Shown here in pieces: positions 17,217 through 25,841 of a DNA stretch of 64,000 nt. This stretch comes from Paenibacillus sp. PastM-3 (GTDB lineage Bacteria > Bacillota > Bacilli > Paenibacillales > Paenibacillaceae). Positions within the stretch are counted from its first letter, which is position 1. Each line of letters starts with the position of its first letter. The position numbers were made by a program, and so were the translations under genes. The notes under the pieces were generated by a model. It searched no databases and was not told the DNA's origin. It saw only the letters and a list, made by a program, of their open reading frames with translations. The stretch lies in assembly GCF_029893965.1 (NCBI RefSeq), contig NZ_JARXXP010000014.1:62001-126000 (forward strand). Reading direction: 5' to 3'.

Positions 17217-17407
17217 AATGCTGTTTCCTCCTGTGTCTGTTAAGGTTATAGGCACATCCCTAAGATGTCCCGGTCCGGTGCAACGCCAATGTTCCCCATT
17301 GTACCCGACATCCCTTAATCCCCACAAAAGTTACACATGCACTTGTAAGCGGTTGTTTCAGACCATTTCTCACAATTACTGCTATTTCCTCGCAAATCCG
17401 GTCATTT

Positions 17408-18490
17408 TTAATTTTGGCGGAACAGCCCGGAAGCCTTAACCTCGCTGAAGAAGGTGTTGAACTCCTCGATGTTCAGCTGCTGCGCCGCATCGGAGAGCGC
17501 AGTGGCCGGATCGGGATGAACCTCTACCATAATACCGTCGGCACCGGCGGCAAGCGCAGCCTTGGCACAAGGAATTAGGATATCCTTGCGTCCGGTAGAG
17601 TGTGTAACATCGACCAGAACCGGCAAATGGCTCTCCTGCTTGAGAATCGGTACTGCCGATATATCAAGTGTATTGCGCGTCCATTTCTCATAGGTGCGGA
17701 TTCCGCGTTCAATCAGCATAACCTGGGTATTGCCGCGTGACATAATATATTCAGCTGCATGCAGGAATTCTTCCATTGTCGCCGCAAGCCCCCGCTTCAG
17801 CAGCACCGGCTTGTTCAGCTCCCCGGCCGCCTTCAGCAGCTCGAAGTTCTGCATGTTGCGTGCACCGATCTGGATAATATCCACATAGTCCAGCGCAGGC
17901 TCCAGGTGGGCCGGGTCAACGATCTCACTGATCGTCAGCAGGCCGTATTCATCAGCTGCTTCGCGGAGGATGCGCAGTCCGTCCATGCCAAGCCCCTGGA
18001 AGTCATAAGGTGAAGTCCGGGGCTTGAAGGCGCCGCCGCGCATTACCTTGATTCCGGCCTTTTGCAGTGCCGCAGCAACAGTGCGGGTCTGCTGCTCACT
18101 CTCTACCGAGCAAGGTCCGGCAACCATAACCGAGGACAGACCGCCGATTGCAATATCCCCCGGAAGGACAATAACTGTGTCTTCCTTGTGACTTTTCCGG
18201 CTGACCAGCAGGCTTTTCTTGTGCTCAGCAGACTGCAGATCCAGAGAAGCAGCGAAAATCTGTTTGAAGAGGCTGCGGATCGTTCCCGCGGTGAAAGGTC
18301 CTTTATTGCTCGCTACAAGCTTCTCCAGCATCGCTTTTTCACGTTCCGGATCGAATTTCGGCACACCCTGCTTTTCTTTTACAACGCCAATTTCCTGTAC
18401 AACCTGCGCACGCTCCGAGATCAGCTCCAGCAGCTGTCCGTTAATCTCATCCAGGCGCGCTCTCAATTCATCCAGTTCCACATTAGTCAT
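17408..18490 (-). CDS. aroA: Bifunctional chorismate mutase / DAHP synthase
   Basis: First step of the shikimate pathway (PEP + erythrose 4-phosphate to DAHP) fused to a chorismate mutase domain. 360 residues: N-terminal AroQ-type mutase helices (about 1-90, LDEINGQLLELISERAQVV), then a KDPG/DAHP barrel with VMVAGPCSVES, GGAFKPRTSPYDFQGLG and VLVDVTHSTGRKD. This matches the Bacillus AroA type, where the mutase domain senses chorismate or prephenate for feedback inhibition. ATG 18490 follows GGGAGTGGAAGG. Expression is governed by the T-box leader upstream, so both enzyme and transcript respond to aromatic amino acids. Confidence 0.93.
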   Translation of the reverse strand: MTNVELDELRARLDEINGQLLELISERAQVVQEIGVVKEKQGVPKFDPEREKAMLEKLVASNKGPFTAGTIRSLFKQIFAASLDLQSAEHKKSLLVSRKSHKEDTVIVLPGDIAIGGLSSVMVAGPCSVESEQQTRTVAAALQKAGIKVMRGGAFKPRTSPYDFQGLGMDGLRILREAADEYGLLTISEIVDPAHLEPALDYVDIIQIGARNMQNFELLKAAGELNKPVLLKRGLAATMEEFLHAAEYIMSRGNTQVMLIERGIRTYEKWTRNTLDISAVPILKQESHLPVLVDVTHSTGRKDILIPCAKAALAAGADGIMVEVHPDPATALSDAAQQLNIEEFNTFFSEVKASGLFRQN

Positions 18491-18519
18491 TTACCTTCCA
18501 CTCCCTCTTGAAATATTCA

Positions 18520-18825
18520 AATTTATGAACGCAAAAAGGCCCCCCGCCGCAAGGGACGAGGAGCCGTGGTACCACCCTTATTTAGAGACAGGTCCTATGT
18601 ATGGCGGAAGAAACGGCATTGCCATTCTTCAGACCAGGGCCAGCTCTGTCTTACACCCGTTAACGCGGGGCGCGGACCCACCTACGCATAAATGCTGCAG
18701 CAGATACTTCAGGGGCCGACTCGGAAGTGAACTTCAGTATTAAACGTCTCCTGAGGGTGCTCTCAGTCTCCGGCACACCTTCCCTGTTAAGATCCGTGTA
18801 TAACACTTACTCTCTTCGTCATAGT
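18520..18825 (-). promoter_or_regulatory. T-box riboswitch ahead of DAHP synthase
   Basis: The minus strand contains the invariant T-box element AAGGGTGGTACCACGG (complement of 18564-18579), followed by a terminator region ending in GGGGGGCCTTTTT. Upstream, stem I starts with a CGACT/AGTCG base, an AGAGTAAG (S-turn) strand and, opposite it, GAAG-TTC-A just before the lower helix. If that alignment is right the specifier codon is TTC, phenylalanine. The T-box UGGU sequence would pair with an A discriminator base, as in tRNA-Phe. Confidence 0.88.
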
Positions 18826-18866
18826 CGTTAGCTTCATATCCAGCGCATACCGCGCCAGTTTCTGCT

Positions 18867-18895
18867 ATCTTAATCAAAATGTGTACAGGATGCAA
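18867..18895 (-). promoter_or_regulatory. Promoter of the T-box/DAHP synthase transcript
   Basis: On the minus strand TTGCAT (18890-18895) and TAAGAT (18867-18872) are separated by exactly 17 bp, placing the start just before stem I of the T-box. Confidence 0.6.
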
Positions 18896-18901
18896 TGGTT
18901 T

Positions 18902-18930
18902 ATTGCACCGTTTTGCAGCTTTAGTGCAAT
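18902..18930 (-). terminator. Hairpin after the hybrid kinase gene
   Basis: ATTGCAC and GTGCAAT form a 7-bp stem directly after the kinase stop. It lacks a strong U-run, so termination is possible but weak. Confidence 0.4.
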
Positions 18931-18945
18931 AAAACAAGATCATCT

Positions 18946-21237
18946 TTAAATGATACCGCCTGAATCACTGAAAAATTTGCTGATCAGGTTAGTAACGGCT
19001 TCACCGCGCAGCGGCTTGCTGATATATTCGTCCATCCCGGCTTCCAGACATTGCTCCCGGTCACCTTTAAGCGCATTGGCCGTAACTGCAATAATCACCG
19101 GCTGGCGCTCCGGGGGAAGCGACTGTCTGATGATCCGGGTGGCTTCCAGCCCGTTCATTCCCGGCATCTGCACATCCATAAAGATCAGATCGTAGTCTGT
19201 GCCTCCTGTCATCCGTACAACCTCCAGACCATCAGCCACAACATCTACAGCGAAGCCGCGTTTCTCCAGAATTTTGCGGAGCACAATCTGATTAATCTCA
19301 TTATCCTCAGCGACCAGTATCCGCAGAACCCGGCTGACCTGACCTGAGGCAGCAGGCAATGCACCCTCTTGTTCTTCAGACAGGCCGTTTTGCAGACGAA
19401 GCCTGACCGTAAACTCAAATTCTGCCCCCTGCCGCACGCTGGTATTCAAGCGGATGGACCCGCCCATCAGTTCGACCAGCTGCTTGGCAATCGCCAGCCC
19501 CAGTCCTGTACCTTCATGCCGCCGACCCATAAAGTGATCCAGCTGGACAAACGGCTCAAACAGCTGGTCCCGGAAATCCTCGGGGATACCGATCCCGGTA
19601 TCGGCTACGCTGAATTGCAGCCTGGTCTGACCCGCCTGCTGTTCAAGCAGAGAGACCTTGACCGTTACACCTCCGGTGTAAGTAAACTTCACCGCATTGC
19701 CGACCAGATTAAGCAGCACCTGCTTGAGCCGGTCACTATCCCCGATCACGGTTCCGGGTACATCGGGGTCAATATGAACCCTCATGGCCAGCCCTTTGAT
19801 CTCTGCTTTGCGGAGTAACAGCTCAAGCACGGAATCTATGCAGTCTTTGAGCACAAAGGGCTGCTCATGAAGCTCCGTTTTGCCTGCCTCATTCTTGGAG
19901 AAGTCCAGAATATCGTTAATGATATTCAGAAGAGTGTCCCCGCTCTGCCGGATGATCTCCAGATATTCCCGCTGTACAGAGCCCTGCTCACTGATATCAA
20001 GCAGAAGATCTGTCATCCCGATCACACCGTTCATCGGCGTACGGATTTCATGGCTCATCATCGCCAGGAATTCACTTTTGGCCCGGTTCGTGCTCTCCGC
20101 CGTCTCCTTGGCAATCAGCAGCTTCTTCTGTTCGGTAATATCCTTAACAATAATATAGAATCCTACCCTGGCCTTATTGATAATAATAGGGGCAATGGAA
20201 GTCAGTACTTCGACGCAGTGGCCGTCCTTGTGCCAGACAACCTCGATATCCTGCTCCCTGCCGCCATTGACTCCGCTGTAGTTGAGTACTTCATCAAGCT
20301 GCTGCTCCCCGATAATTCTGGCTGCGCTCATGCCGGCCAGTTCAGGGATGGTGTAGCCTGTCAGCTGGCAGGCCTGCTCGTTGCCGTTGATGATGTTACC
20401 GCAAAGATCCAGTGAAATGATTGCATCATGATTATATTTTTTGAGTGACGTATAGCGCTCAATGGATTCCTGAAGCTTCTGTTCAACGTTTTTGCGTTCC
20501 GTGATGTCCCGGCCAACGGCGAGCATGCCCGGGCTGTCCTGATCCTTCAGGGCGCGCAGCGTAAATTCGATCCATACGTAGCGCCCGTCAGCATGAAGAA
20601 CCCGCAGCTGTATTCTCTCTATCTCCTCCGCTTGCGGTCCGCTGAGGCTGCTGAGCGGTGCCAGATCATCCGGATGAACCAGACTGCTTATATCGCGGCC
20701 GGTCAGCTGTGCAGGCTCATATCCGAGCACCTCCCGGACCGACGGCGAGCAATACCGGCAGATCTGATCCGGTGTGGCATAGTAGACGATATCCCTGATA
20801 TTGACTGCCATCAGCCGGTACAGCTCATCCCCGGAGACATAGCCGCCCGGTCCAGCTGTATCCTCTTTTCGCTCTGTCAGATGAATAATATAATATAGCG
20901 CAGTACCCGTAGACGGATCGCTGATGAGCATAAGATGCAGAAGCAGCGGCACCACCCTTCCAAGCGCGTGGACCATTTCGATTCCGCTCTCAAAAAAGGG
21001 AACCCCGCTTGTCTGGAGAGCCCCCATTTTCCCGCTATATAACTCCACAGAATCATTAAATAAAAGCTCCCTGAAATCTTGCCCCAGCAGCTGTTCCTCT
21101 GTGTACCCCAACAGTGAGGTTACTTCCGGACTGATGCTTGTCCATTTTTGCTCAACAGAAAGAAAGGCTATCCCAACAGTACCCTCCTGATACGCCTGCC
21201 CCAAGTGGGAAAGCGTTTCTGGATGATGTCTGACCAT
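18946..21237 (-). CDS. PAS-PAS-PAS hybrid sensor histidine kinase
   Basis: Cytoplasmic sensor of about 763 residues with no membrane segment. Three PAS-type domains (about 15-130, 145-265, 275-385) lead to HisKA with the H-box MMSHEIRTPMNGVIG (around 410), an HATPase_c domain (DRLKQVLLNLVGNAVKF, GIGIPEDF, GTGLGLAI) and a C-terminal receiver domain with VAEDNEINQ, phospho-Asp in DLIFMDVQMPG, and the K of YISKPL. Start ATG 21237 follows GGCGGTGG; an upstream TTG at 21273 is possible. The stand-alone receiver gene lies about 240 bp upstream on the same strand, so a phosphorelay is likely. The signal is unknown. Confidence 0.88.
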   Translation of the reverse strand: MVRHHPETLSHLGQAYQEGTVGIAFLSVEQKWTSISPEVTSLLGYTEEQLLGQDFRELLFNDSVELYSGKMGALQTSGVPFFESGIEMVHALGRVVPLLLHLMLISDPSTGTALYYIIHLTERKEDTAGPGGYVSGDELYRLMAVNIRDIVYYATPDQICRYCSPSVREVLGYEPAQLTGRDISSLVHPDDLAPLSSLSGPQAEEIERIQLRVLHADGRYVWIEFTLRALKDQDSPGMLAVGRDITERKNVEQKLQESIERYTSLKKYNHDAIISLDLCGNIINGNEQACQLTGYTIPELAGMSAARIIGEQQLDEVLNYSGVNGGREQDIEVVWHKDGHCVEVLTSIAPIIINKARVGFYIIVKDITEQKKLLIAKETAESTNRAKSEFLAMMSHEIRTPMNGVIGMTDLLLDISEQGSVQREYLEIIRQSGDTLLNIINDILDFSKNEAGKTELHEQPFVLKDCIDSVLELLLRKAEIKGLAMRVHIDPDVPGTVIGDSDRLKQVLLNLVGNAVKFTYTGGVTVKVSLLEQQAGQTRLQFSVADTGIGIPEDFRDQLFEPFVQLDHFMGRRHEGTGLGLAIAKQLVELMGGSIRLNTSVRQGAEFEFTVRLRLQNGLSEEQEGALPAASGQVSRVLRILVAEDNEINQIVLRKILEKRGFAVDVVADGLEVVRMTGGTDYDLIFMDVQMPGMNGLEATRIIRQSLPPERQPVIIAVTANALKGDREQCLEAGMDEYISKPLRGEAVTNLISKFFSDSGGII

Positions 21238-21479
21238 CTGATCCACCGCCCGTTTGTGGAGTAATAAAAACAATTCGAGTTATTAAAATCCGTACTATAT
21301 ACTATCTTGCATCTACGGGCGAAAGTCAAATGCTATCAGAAGAAAAAAATTACCACCTCCCCACATAAAAAGAGCTGCACAGCACATCACTTCTTATTAC
21401 TGATTATTGCTGACAAACCGACCATCAGACGGAGCTCTCCCCAGCTCTCCACCATAGATAATACCTTGTGGTTTTTGCC

Positions 21480-21878
21480 CTATGGAGTATAAGGGCCTCC
21501 GGGTAACAGCCCTTTTACAGTACGCGTAAAGACTTTAACCTGGAACGGCTTTGTAAGATAAGCCGCAAAGCCAATTGATCTGGCCTGCTCAATATCTGAA
21601 TGCCGCGCAAAAGCACTGATGGCCATTACGGGTATCCGGCTCGTACTCTCATTAGATCTTAGCCTTTCCATGGCTTCATAGCCATTCATACCCGGTAAGC
21701 CGATATCCATAATAATCAGATCCGGCAGCTGACGGGCTGCAATTTCCAGCCCATGCTCAGCCGTTTCGGCTTTCAGCAGCAATACGGAGGGCAGATGTTT
21801 TTTGAAGATATGATGCATTAACGCCATGTTCAGCTCATTATCTTCCACATACAGCACGCTCTGCAGATACTCCTCCAT
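21480..21878 (-). CDS. Single-domain response regulator (receiver only)
   Basis: 132 residues forming a bare receiver domain: acidic pair in VLYVEDNELNMA, phospho-acceptor Asp in DLIIMDIGLPGMNGYEAM, Thr/Ser in PVMAISAFA and Lys in YLTKPFQVK. No output domain, as in Spo0F or DivK, so it works by protein contact or as a relay. GGGAGGG lies before ATG 21878. It precedes the hybrid kinase gene on the same strand, and the two receivers probably share phosphoryl flow. Confidence 0.85.
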   Translation of the reverse strand: MEEYLQSVLYVEDNELNMALMHHIFKKHLPSVLLLKAETAEHGLEIAARQLPDLIIMDIGLPGMNGYEAMERLRSNESTSRIPVMAISAFARHSDIEQARSIGFAAYLTKPFQVKVFTRTVKGLLPGGPYTP

Positions 21879-21911
21879 TTGCCGAATCCCTCCCAATAAT
21901 TGCTGATTTCT

Positions 21912-21958
21912 AAAAATAGAAAAAGCCGAAGAAAGGGTCTTAACCCCCTTCTTCGGCT
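21912..21958 (-). terminator. Terminator of the DUF2294 gene
   Basis: On the minus strand AGCCGAAGAAGGGGG pairs with CCCTTTCTTCGGCT, followed by TTTTCTATTTTT. It lies between the DUF2294 stop and the receiver gene. Confidence 0.85.
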
Positions 21959-22007
21959 CATGTTCGGCTCATTCTCATGTCCGACTCATTTCCACCCCAT
22001 ATATAGT

Positions 22008-22682
22008 TTAGTGAAACGTATATGCGATCACACTTGTGTCTTTATCAAAGTCCCAATCCACATAAATATCGGACAGCTCCTTGCCCAGCATGGGCGCAAT
22101 CGTGGTCGTGTCTTCCAGATAGCGCTTTTCCATCTTGCGCTTGGTCGTTTTGAGTGTATTCTCATAGCCGAGGCCAATCAGTTCCTTCTCCAGAGGAATA
22201 AGAATGCCTTCGCGCTTGATGATCAGAATACGGGTTCCCAGCCACCAGGAGTCGGTAAACTCAGGTTCCTTCTGCACCTTTCGGCTTACTTCATTAATCT
22301 GGGCATGTACCTCTTCACGTCCGGCATAATGATCACAGGCTACTCCGTCGTTTTTGAGGAGAGCAACGATCATCCCAGAAGCGTTATGTATACCCCAATC
22401 ATAAAAAATCTCACTGACCTCAATAGCCATCGTTTCCTTCAGGTAAGCCGAGAGCTCGGGAAGCAGGGATTTCATTAAAAGCTCCCGTGTATAACGGAAA
22501 GCCTGCTCTTCTTCTTTGTTCAGCAGAAACCGCTCTACAGGCCCGATAAAATTCCGGATATGCAGCGCGATGCACTGCGGCCCGATGGAAGCATGTATCG
22601 ATTCGGGGCCTTTTCCGAAACGTTCTCTGAGTAATCTTCCTGTAAAACTGGAAAGTTGGCTAGTAAGTTCTGTAGTGCTCAT
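22008..22682 (-). CDS. DUF2294-type protein with two repeated domains
   Basis: 224 residues with no signal or membrane segment. The N-terminal half (GRLLRERFGKGPESIHASIGPQ...IEVSEIFYDWGIHNASGMIVAL) is echoed by the C-terminal half (EVSRKVQ...LGKELSDIYVDWDFDKDTSVIAYTF), so the fold is a tandem duplication. This matches the DUF2294 family found in many Bacillota, of unsettled function. GGAGGAAATTTG precedes ATG 22682. Single-gene unit with its own terminator. Confidence 0.75.
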   Translation of the reverse strand: MSTTELTSQLSSFTGRLLRERFGKGPESIHASIGPQCIALHIRNFIGPVERFLLNKEEEQAFRYTRELLMKSLLPELSAYLKETMAIEVSEIFYDWGIHNASGMIVALLKNDGVACDHYAGREEVHAQINEVSRKVQKEPEFTDSWWLGTRILIIKREGILIPLEKELIGLGYENTLKTTKRKMEKRYLEDTTTIAPMLGKELSDIYVDWDFDKDTSVIAYTFH

Positions 22683-22808
22683 CAAATTTCCTCCAGCAAT
22701 ATATTCTTTTAAATAACGGGGAGACGCTCCGCCTGCTGAAGAAACGGTCCGTTCACCTTAGTATAAGCTTAACAGCCTGCTTCGTACATAAAAAATTCAA
22801 CAAACGGT

Positions 22809-22837
22809 TTGACACGCTCAATTATATTTCATAAAAT
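22809..22837 (+). promoter_or_regulatory. Sigma-A promoter of the glutathione peroxidase gene
   Basis: TTGACA (22809-22814), a 17-bp spacer, and TAAAAT (22832-22837). Near-consensus, 50 bp before the start codon. Confidence 0.75.
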
Positions 22838-22887
22838 TAAATAGAACAAAATCATTCATGTGTGATTCCGGGAGGCTGAAGCTGCCA

Positions 22888-23430
22888 ATGAGTATTTATA
22901 CATACACTGCCCGCAACATCCGCGGGAAAGAAATTAGCCTTGAGCAATACAAGGGAAAAGTCCTGCTGATTGTCAATACCGCCAGCAAATGCGGGTTCAC
23001 CCCGCAATATTCGGACCTGCAGAAGCTCTATGAGCGGTTCCAGGACCGCGGCTTCCAGATCCTCGGGTTTCCAAGCAACCAGTTCGGTGAAGAGCCCGGC
23101 TCCAATGAAGAGGTGGATGTCTTCTGCCAGATTAACTACGGGGTTAGCTTTCCCCTTTTTGAAAAAATTGATGTCAAAGGACGGGACAAGCATCCGTTAT
23201 TCAGCTATCTGACTACAGAGGCAGGCTTTGCCGGCTTCGATCCGGATCACTCCGGAAGCAGGCTGCTGCAGAAAATGCTGGAGGAACGGGACCCTTCTAC
23301 CCTTACGGATGATGAAATAAAGTGGAACTTCACCAAATTCCTGATTGACCGCGAAGGTAATGTAGTAAAGCGGTTTGAGTCTCCGGTTGATCCGCTGGAT
23401 ATCGAGCCGGCTGTAGAGGAATTACTGTAG
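22888..23430 (+). CDS. Glutathione peroxidase-family thiol peroxidase
   Basis: Peroxide-reducing enzyme of 180 residues. The peroxidatic cysteine is in NTASKCGFTPQYSDL (Cys instead of selenocysteine) and the family blocks FPSNQFGEEPGSNEE and KWNFTKFLIDREG carry the catalytic Gln and Trp-Asn. In bacteria of this group the reductant is usually thioredoxin. Start ATG 22888 (MSIYTYTARNI) has GGGAGG 12 bp upstream; a frame start at 22858 has none. It stands alone between a strong promoter and a terminator. Confidence 0.9.
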   Translation: MSIYTYTARNIRGKEISLEQYKGKVLLIVNTASKCGFTPQYSDLQKLYERFQDRGFQILGFPSNQFGEEPGSNEEVDVFCQINYGVSFPLFEKIDVKGRDKHPLFSYLTTEAGFAGFDPDHSGSRLLQKMLEERDPSTLTDDEIKWNFTKFLIDREGNVVKRFESPVDPLDIEPAVEELL

Positions 23431-23460
23431 AGATTAATTATAGAATAGACAGACAACATT

Positions 23461-23515
23461 AATAGGGTGTTCCCAAGCCGCGGAATGAACTGGCTTACGG
23501 AACACCCTATTTGTA
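23461..23515. terminator. Bidirectional terminator between Gpx and the ferredoxin gene
   Basis: AATAGGGTGTTCC and GGAACACCCTATT form a 13-bp stem between two convergent genes; the A/T flanks suit both directions. Confidence 0.75.
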
Positions 23516-23576
23516 TTGAGCTGCTATGCGGTGCTAAAAGCAATGACATTTCGGCAAAAGCATGTCCGCCAGTCCC

Positions 23577-23921
23577 TTATTGGCCCCTGTAAGCCTCCGT
23601 AAACACCTCGAAGAAAGGCGTCGTATCCCGCTCTGCCATCGTATCCTCTGCCCCCGGATTCCAGCCGATCTCCGCCCGCCAGCTGCCGAGCAGCCCGGAG
23701 GCAATCAGCTCCTGTTCATCAACCTGAACAGACACCTCGCCTTGGGGCGCTACGTAAAGCGCGTCCACGGGACAATAGGCTTCACACATGAAGCAGGTCT
23801 GACAATCCTCCTGGCGGGCGATGACGGCAAGCTCCCCCTTCATATCAAATACATTGGTTGGACAGACCTTGACGCACAGTCTGCAGCCGATGCAGCGGTC
23901 CGCGCTCACCAGCTCGATCAT
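23577..23921 (-). CDS. Two-cluster [4Fe-4S] ferredoxin (copy 1)
   Basis: 114 residues with two cluster motifs: CIGCRLCVKVCP (10-21) and CQTCFMCEAYCP (40-51). A C-terminal tail of about 50 residues ends the protein. Start ATG 23921 overlaps the flavoprotein stop as ATGA, showing translational coupling. The pair resembles the beta/alpha organisation of adenylylsulfate reductase or fumarate-reductase-like complexes, where the ferredoxin subunit feeds the FAD subunit. Last gene of the long leftward operon. A closely similar copy lies at 27964. Confidence 0.85.
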   Translation of the reverse strand: MIELVSADRCIGCRLCVKVCPTNVFDMKGELAVIARQEDCQTCFMCEAYCPVDALYVAPQGEVSVQVDEQELIASGLLGSWRAEIGWNPGAEDTMAERDTTPFFEVFTEAYRGQ

Positions 23922-25522
23922 ATGGCCTGCTCCTTTCTCGATGCCTGCAGCTCACGGGCATGCGGTACCTGCTCTGTACTTGTTCTGATCTGGGCGATGC
24001 CCGAGAGGATCAGCCGGTGGGTCTGGCGCGGGTCCAGCGCCGGATATTCTTCCAGCCGCTGCAGCCCCCGGGTCTCTTTCCGGGCCAGCGCAGCGGTGTA
24101 AATCCAGCGGCCGGCCTGCAGCATGGCCGCCGCTTCGCGGGACTGCACGATGCCCTGTACTGTGGCCGGCGGACGGCCGGTGATATAGGGCAGCAGGCTA
24201 TCCAGCCGCTGCAGCGCGGCGGCTACCCCGGGCTCGCTGCGGAAATAATTGATCCGCAGCGGCAGGATCTCCTGCTGGACCGCCGCAATCAGCGGCTTCG
24301 GGTCCAGCGTCCCGCTTGCCGAGGCGCCGCCGGCAAGCCCCATACGGCCGGCGGCGCGCAGCTGCCGGCTGTCCGCCCGGCGCGTCTGCGACAGCGCGTG
24401 CCGGGCGGCTCCCTGGCCAGCCCAGCTGCCGCTGCAGATGGCCCAGGAAGCGTTGTAGGCGCCGCCGCCGGAGATGGCGCCGGTGACCTTCTCGCGGGAG
24501 GCGGCATCTCCCGCGGCATACAGGCCCGGCACCGTGGTGCTGCAGTCGGCGCCGGTCAGGCGCAGGCCGCCCGTGCCGCGCATCGTGCCTTCATAGCGGA
24601 GCGTGAGCGGGAATTTATCCTTGAACGGATTAATACCCGCCCGCTCCAGCGGCATGAAAAAGATCGGATGGGCGTTCCGCAGAAACCGCTGCTTTTCCTC
24701 CGTGTCGGCCAGGTCCAGCGAAGCATAGACCGGCCCTTTCAGCATCAGCTCCGGGATGCTGCCGAAGGTGCGGTCCCCCCGGTGCAGCGGATTACCCGCG
24801 GCATCATACAGCGTCGCCCAGGCCAGCATCCGCCCGCGCGTCACCGTGCCGTCCGCAAAGCTCGGGGCGTACTGCCTGGTGAATTCCATACCCGACAGTT
24901 CAGCCCCCGTCTCGGCTGACATCAATAGGCCTTCGCCGGTAAGCACGTTGCAGCCCAGGCCCTTGCTCAGAAAAGCGCAGCCGCCTGTAGCCACAACTAC
25001 CGCATTGGCCCGCACCTCCCAGGTCTCCCCTGTCAGGCGGTTAATGCCGCGGGCTCCGCCGACACCGTGCTTATCATGCAGCAGCTCCAGCGCTGGAGAC
25101 TGATCCAGGATCCTTACACCCGCCTTGCGCACAACCCGGCGCATAATCTTCATGTACTCCGGGCCATGCAGATGAGTCCGGAGCGGATTACCGTTCTGAT
25201 CCTTCGGAAAAGGGTAGCCCCACTCCTCAATCTGCCGCAAATTCTGCTCCACCTGATCCAGCACCCGGTGAATCCAGCTGTTCTCTGACAGGTAGCCGCC
25301 TGCCCGCAGCCTGGCTTGAACCGCCGCATCACGCAGCTCAGCCACCGGCGGAATCACCAGCAGGGTAGTCCCGCCCGGTGCTGTCGCGCCGCTTGTTCCA
25401 AGGTAGCCTTTGTCGGCAAGAATGACCTGTGCGCCTTGCGAGGCCGCATGCCATGCTGCCCATGCCCCGGCCGGGCCTCCGCCCAGCACAAGCACATCTG
25501 TTGTTGTCTGCTGCTGCGGCAT
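23918..25522 (-). CDS. FAD-dependent oxidoreductase, fumarate reductase/AprA-like (copy 1)
   Basis: 534 residues. N-terminal dinucleotide fold VLVLGGGPAGAWAAWHAA, the segment YLGTSGATAPGGTT, ATGGCAFLSKGLGCNVLTGEG, and the C-terminal FAD block VPGLYAAGDAASREK. This is the succinate dehydrogenase/fumarate reductase flavoprotein superfamily, shorter than true AprA. Coupled to the ferredoxin gene by a 4-bp overlap. The substrate is not known; the ABC importer in the operon points to a sulfonate- or other organosulfur-type compound. A paralogue lies at 28293. Module B of the dispersed repeat is just upstream, between this gene and the hydrolase. Confidence 0.82.
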   Translation of the reverse strand: MPQQQTTTDVLVLGGGPAGAWAAWHAASQGAQVILADKGYLGTSGATAPGGTTLLVIPPVAELRDAAVQARLRAGGYLSENSWIHRVLDQVEQNLRQIEEWGYPFPKDQNGNPLRTHLHGPEYMKIMRRVVRKAGVRILDQSPALELLHDKHGVGGARGINRLTGETWEVRANAVVVATGGCAFLSKGLGCNVLTGEGLLMSAETGAELSGMEFTRQYAPSFADGTVTRGRMLAWATLYDAAGNPLHRGDRTFGSIPELMLKGPVYASLDLADTEEKQRFLRNAHPIFFMPLERAGINPFKDKFPLTLRYEGTMRGTGGLRLTGADCSTTVPGLYAAGDAASREKVTGAISGGGAYNASWAICSGSWAGQGAARHALSQTRRADSRQLRAAGRMGLAGGASASGTLDPKPLIAAVQQEILPLRINYFRSEPGVAAALQRLDSLLPYITGRPPATVQGIVQSREAAAMLQAGRWIYTAALARKETRGLQRLEEYPALDPRQTHRLILSGIAQIRTSTEQVPHARELQASRKEQAI

Positions 25523-25633
25523 TGTCTTCCTCCTTATTAATGTGATAGCTGCTCCCGCTGTGTGGCGCTTCTAGCCTTATCGGTAGTTCGCTAATTCGCT
25601 TGTTCTAAAGATCCGCAAACGTCCGTTTCATCC

Positions 25634-25825
25634 AACTAAGTGGATTTTTGCCATCTAATTCTCCCAAGTTGCCCGGTATGAGCAGCTTAGTTGGAAAAAC
25701 ACCACCTAATTTTGCAAAATGAGTTCCAAAAGGGCTTGATGCCCCGGATTAACTGCCATTTTTCCACTTAATGATCAAAATTTCCGAGAAACGAAGGAAA
25801 TAAGTGGCGAAAATCCAACTAAGTT
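25634..25825. repeat. Dispersed four-unit repeat, module B (inside operon)
   Basis: U1 25634-25660 (+), U2 25686-25713 (+), U3 25748-25772 (-), U4 25798-25825 (-). Spacing is 52, 62 and 50 bp, as in the other modules. U1 and inverted U4 share GGATTTT(T/C)GCCA. It occupies nearly all of the 319-bp gap between the hydrolase and flavoprotein 1 genes of the same operon, so it would be transcribed and could fold as RNA. Confidence 0.87.
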
Positions 25826-25841
25826 CAAACCCGCCCCCGCC

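Noticed and set aside
17217..17400. Riboswitch in the SulP leader
   Set aside because: Several short GC-rich inverted blocks occur but none matches a class I recognise.
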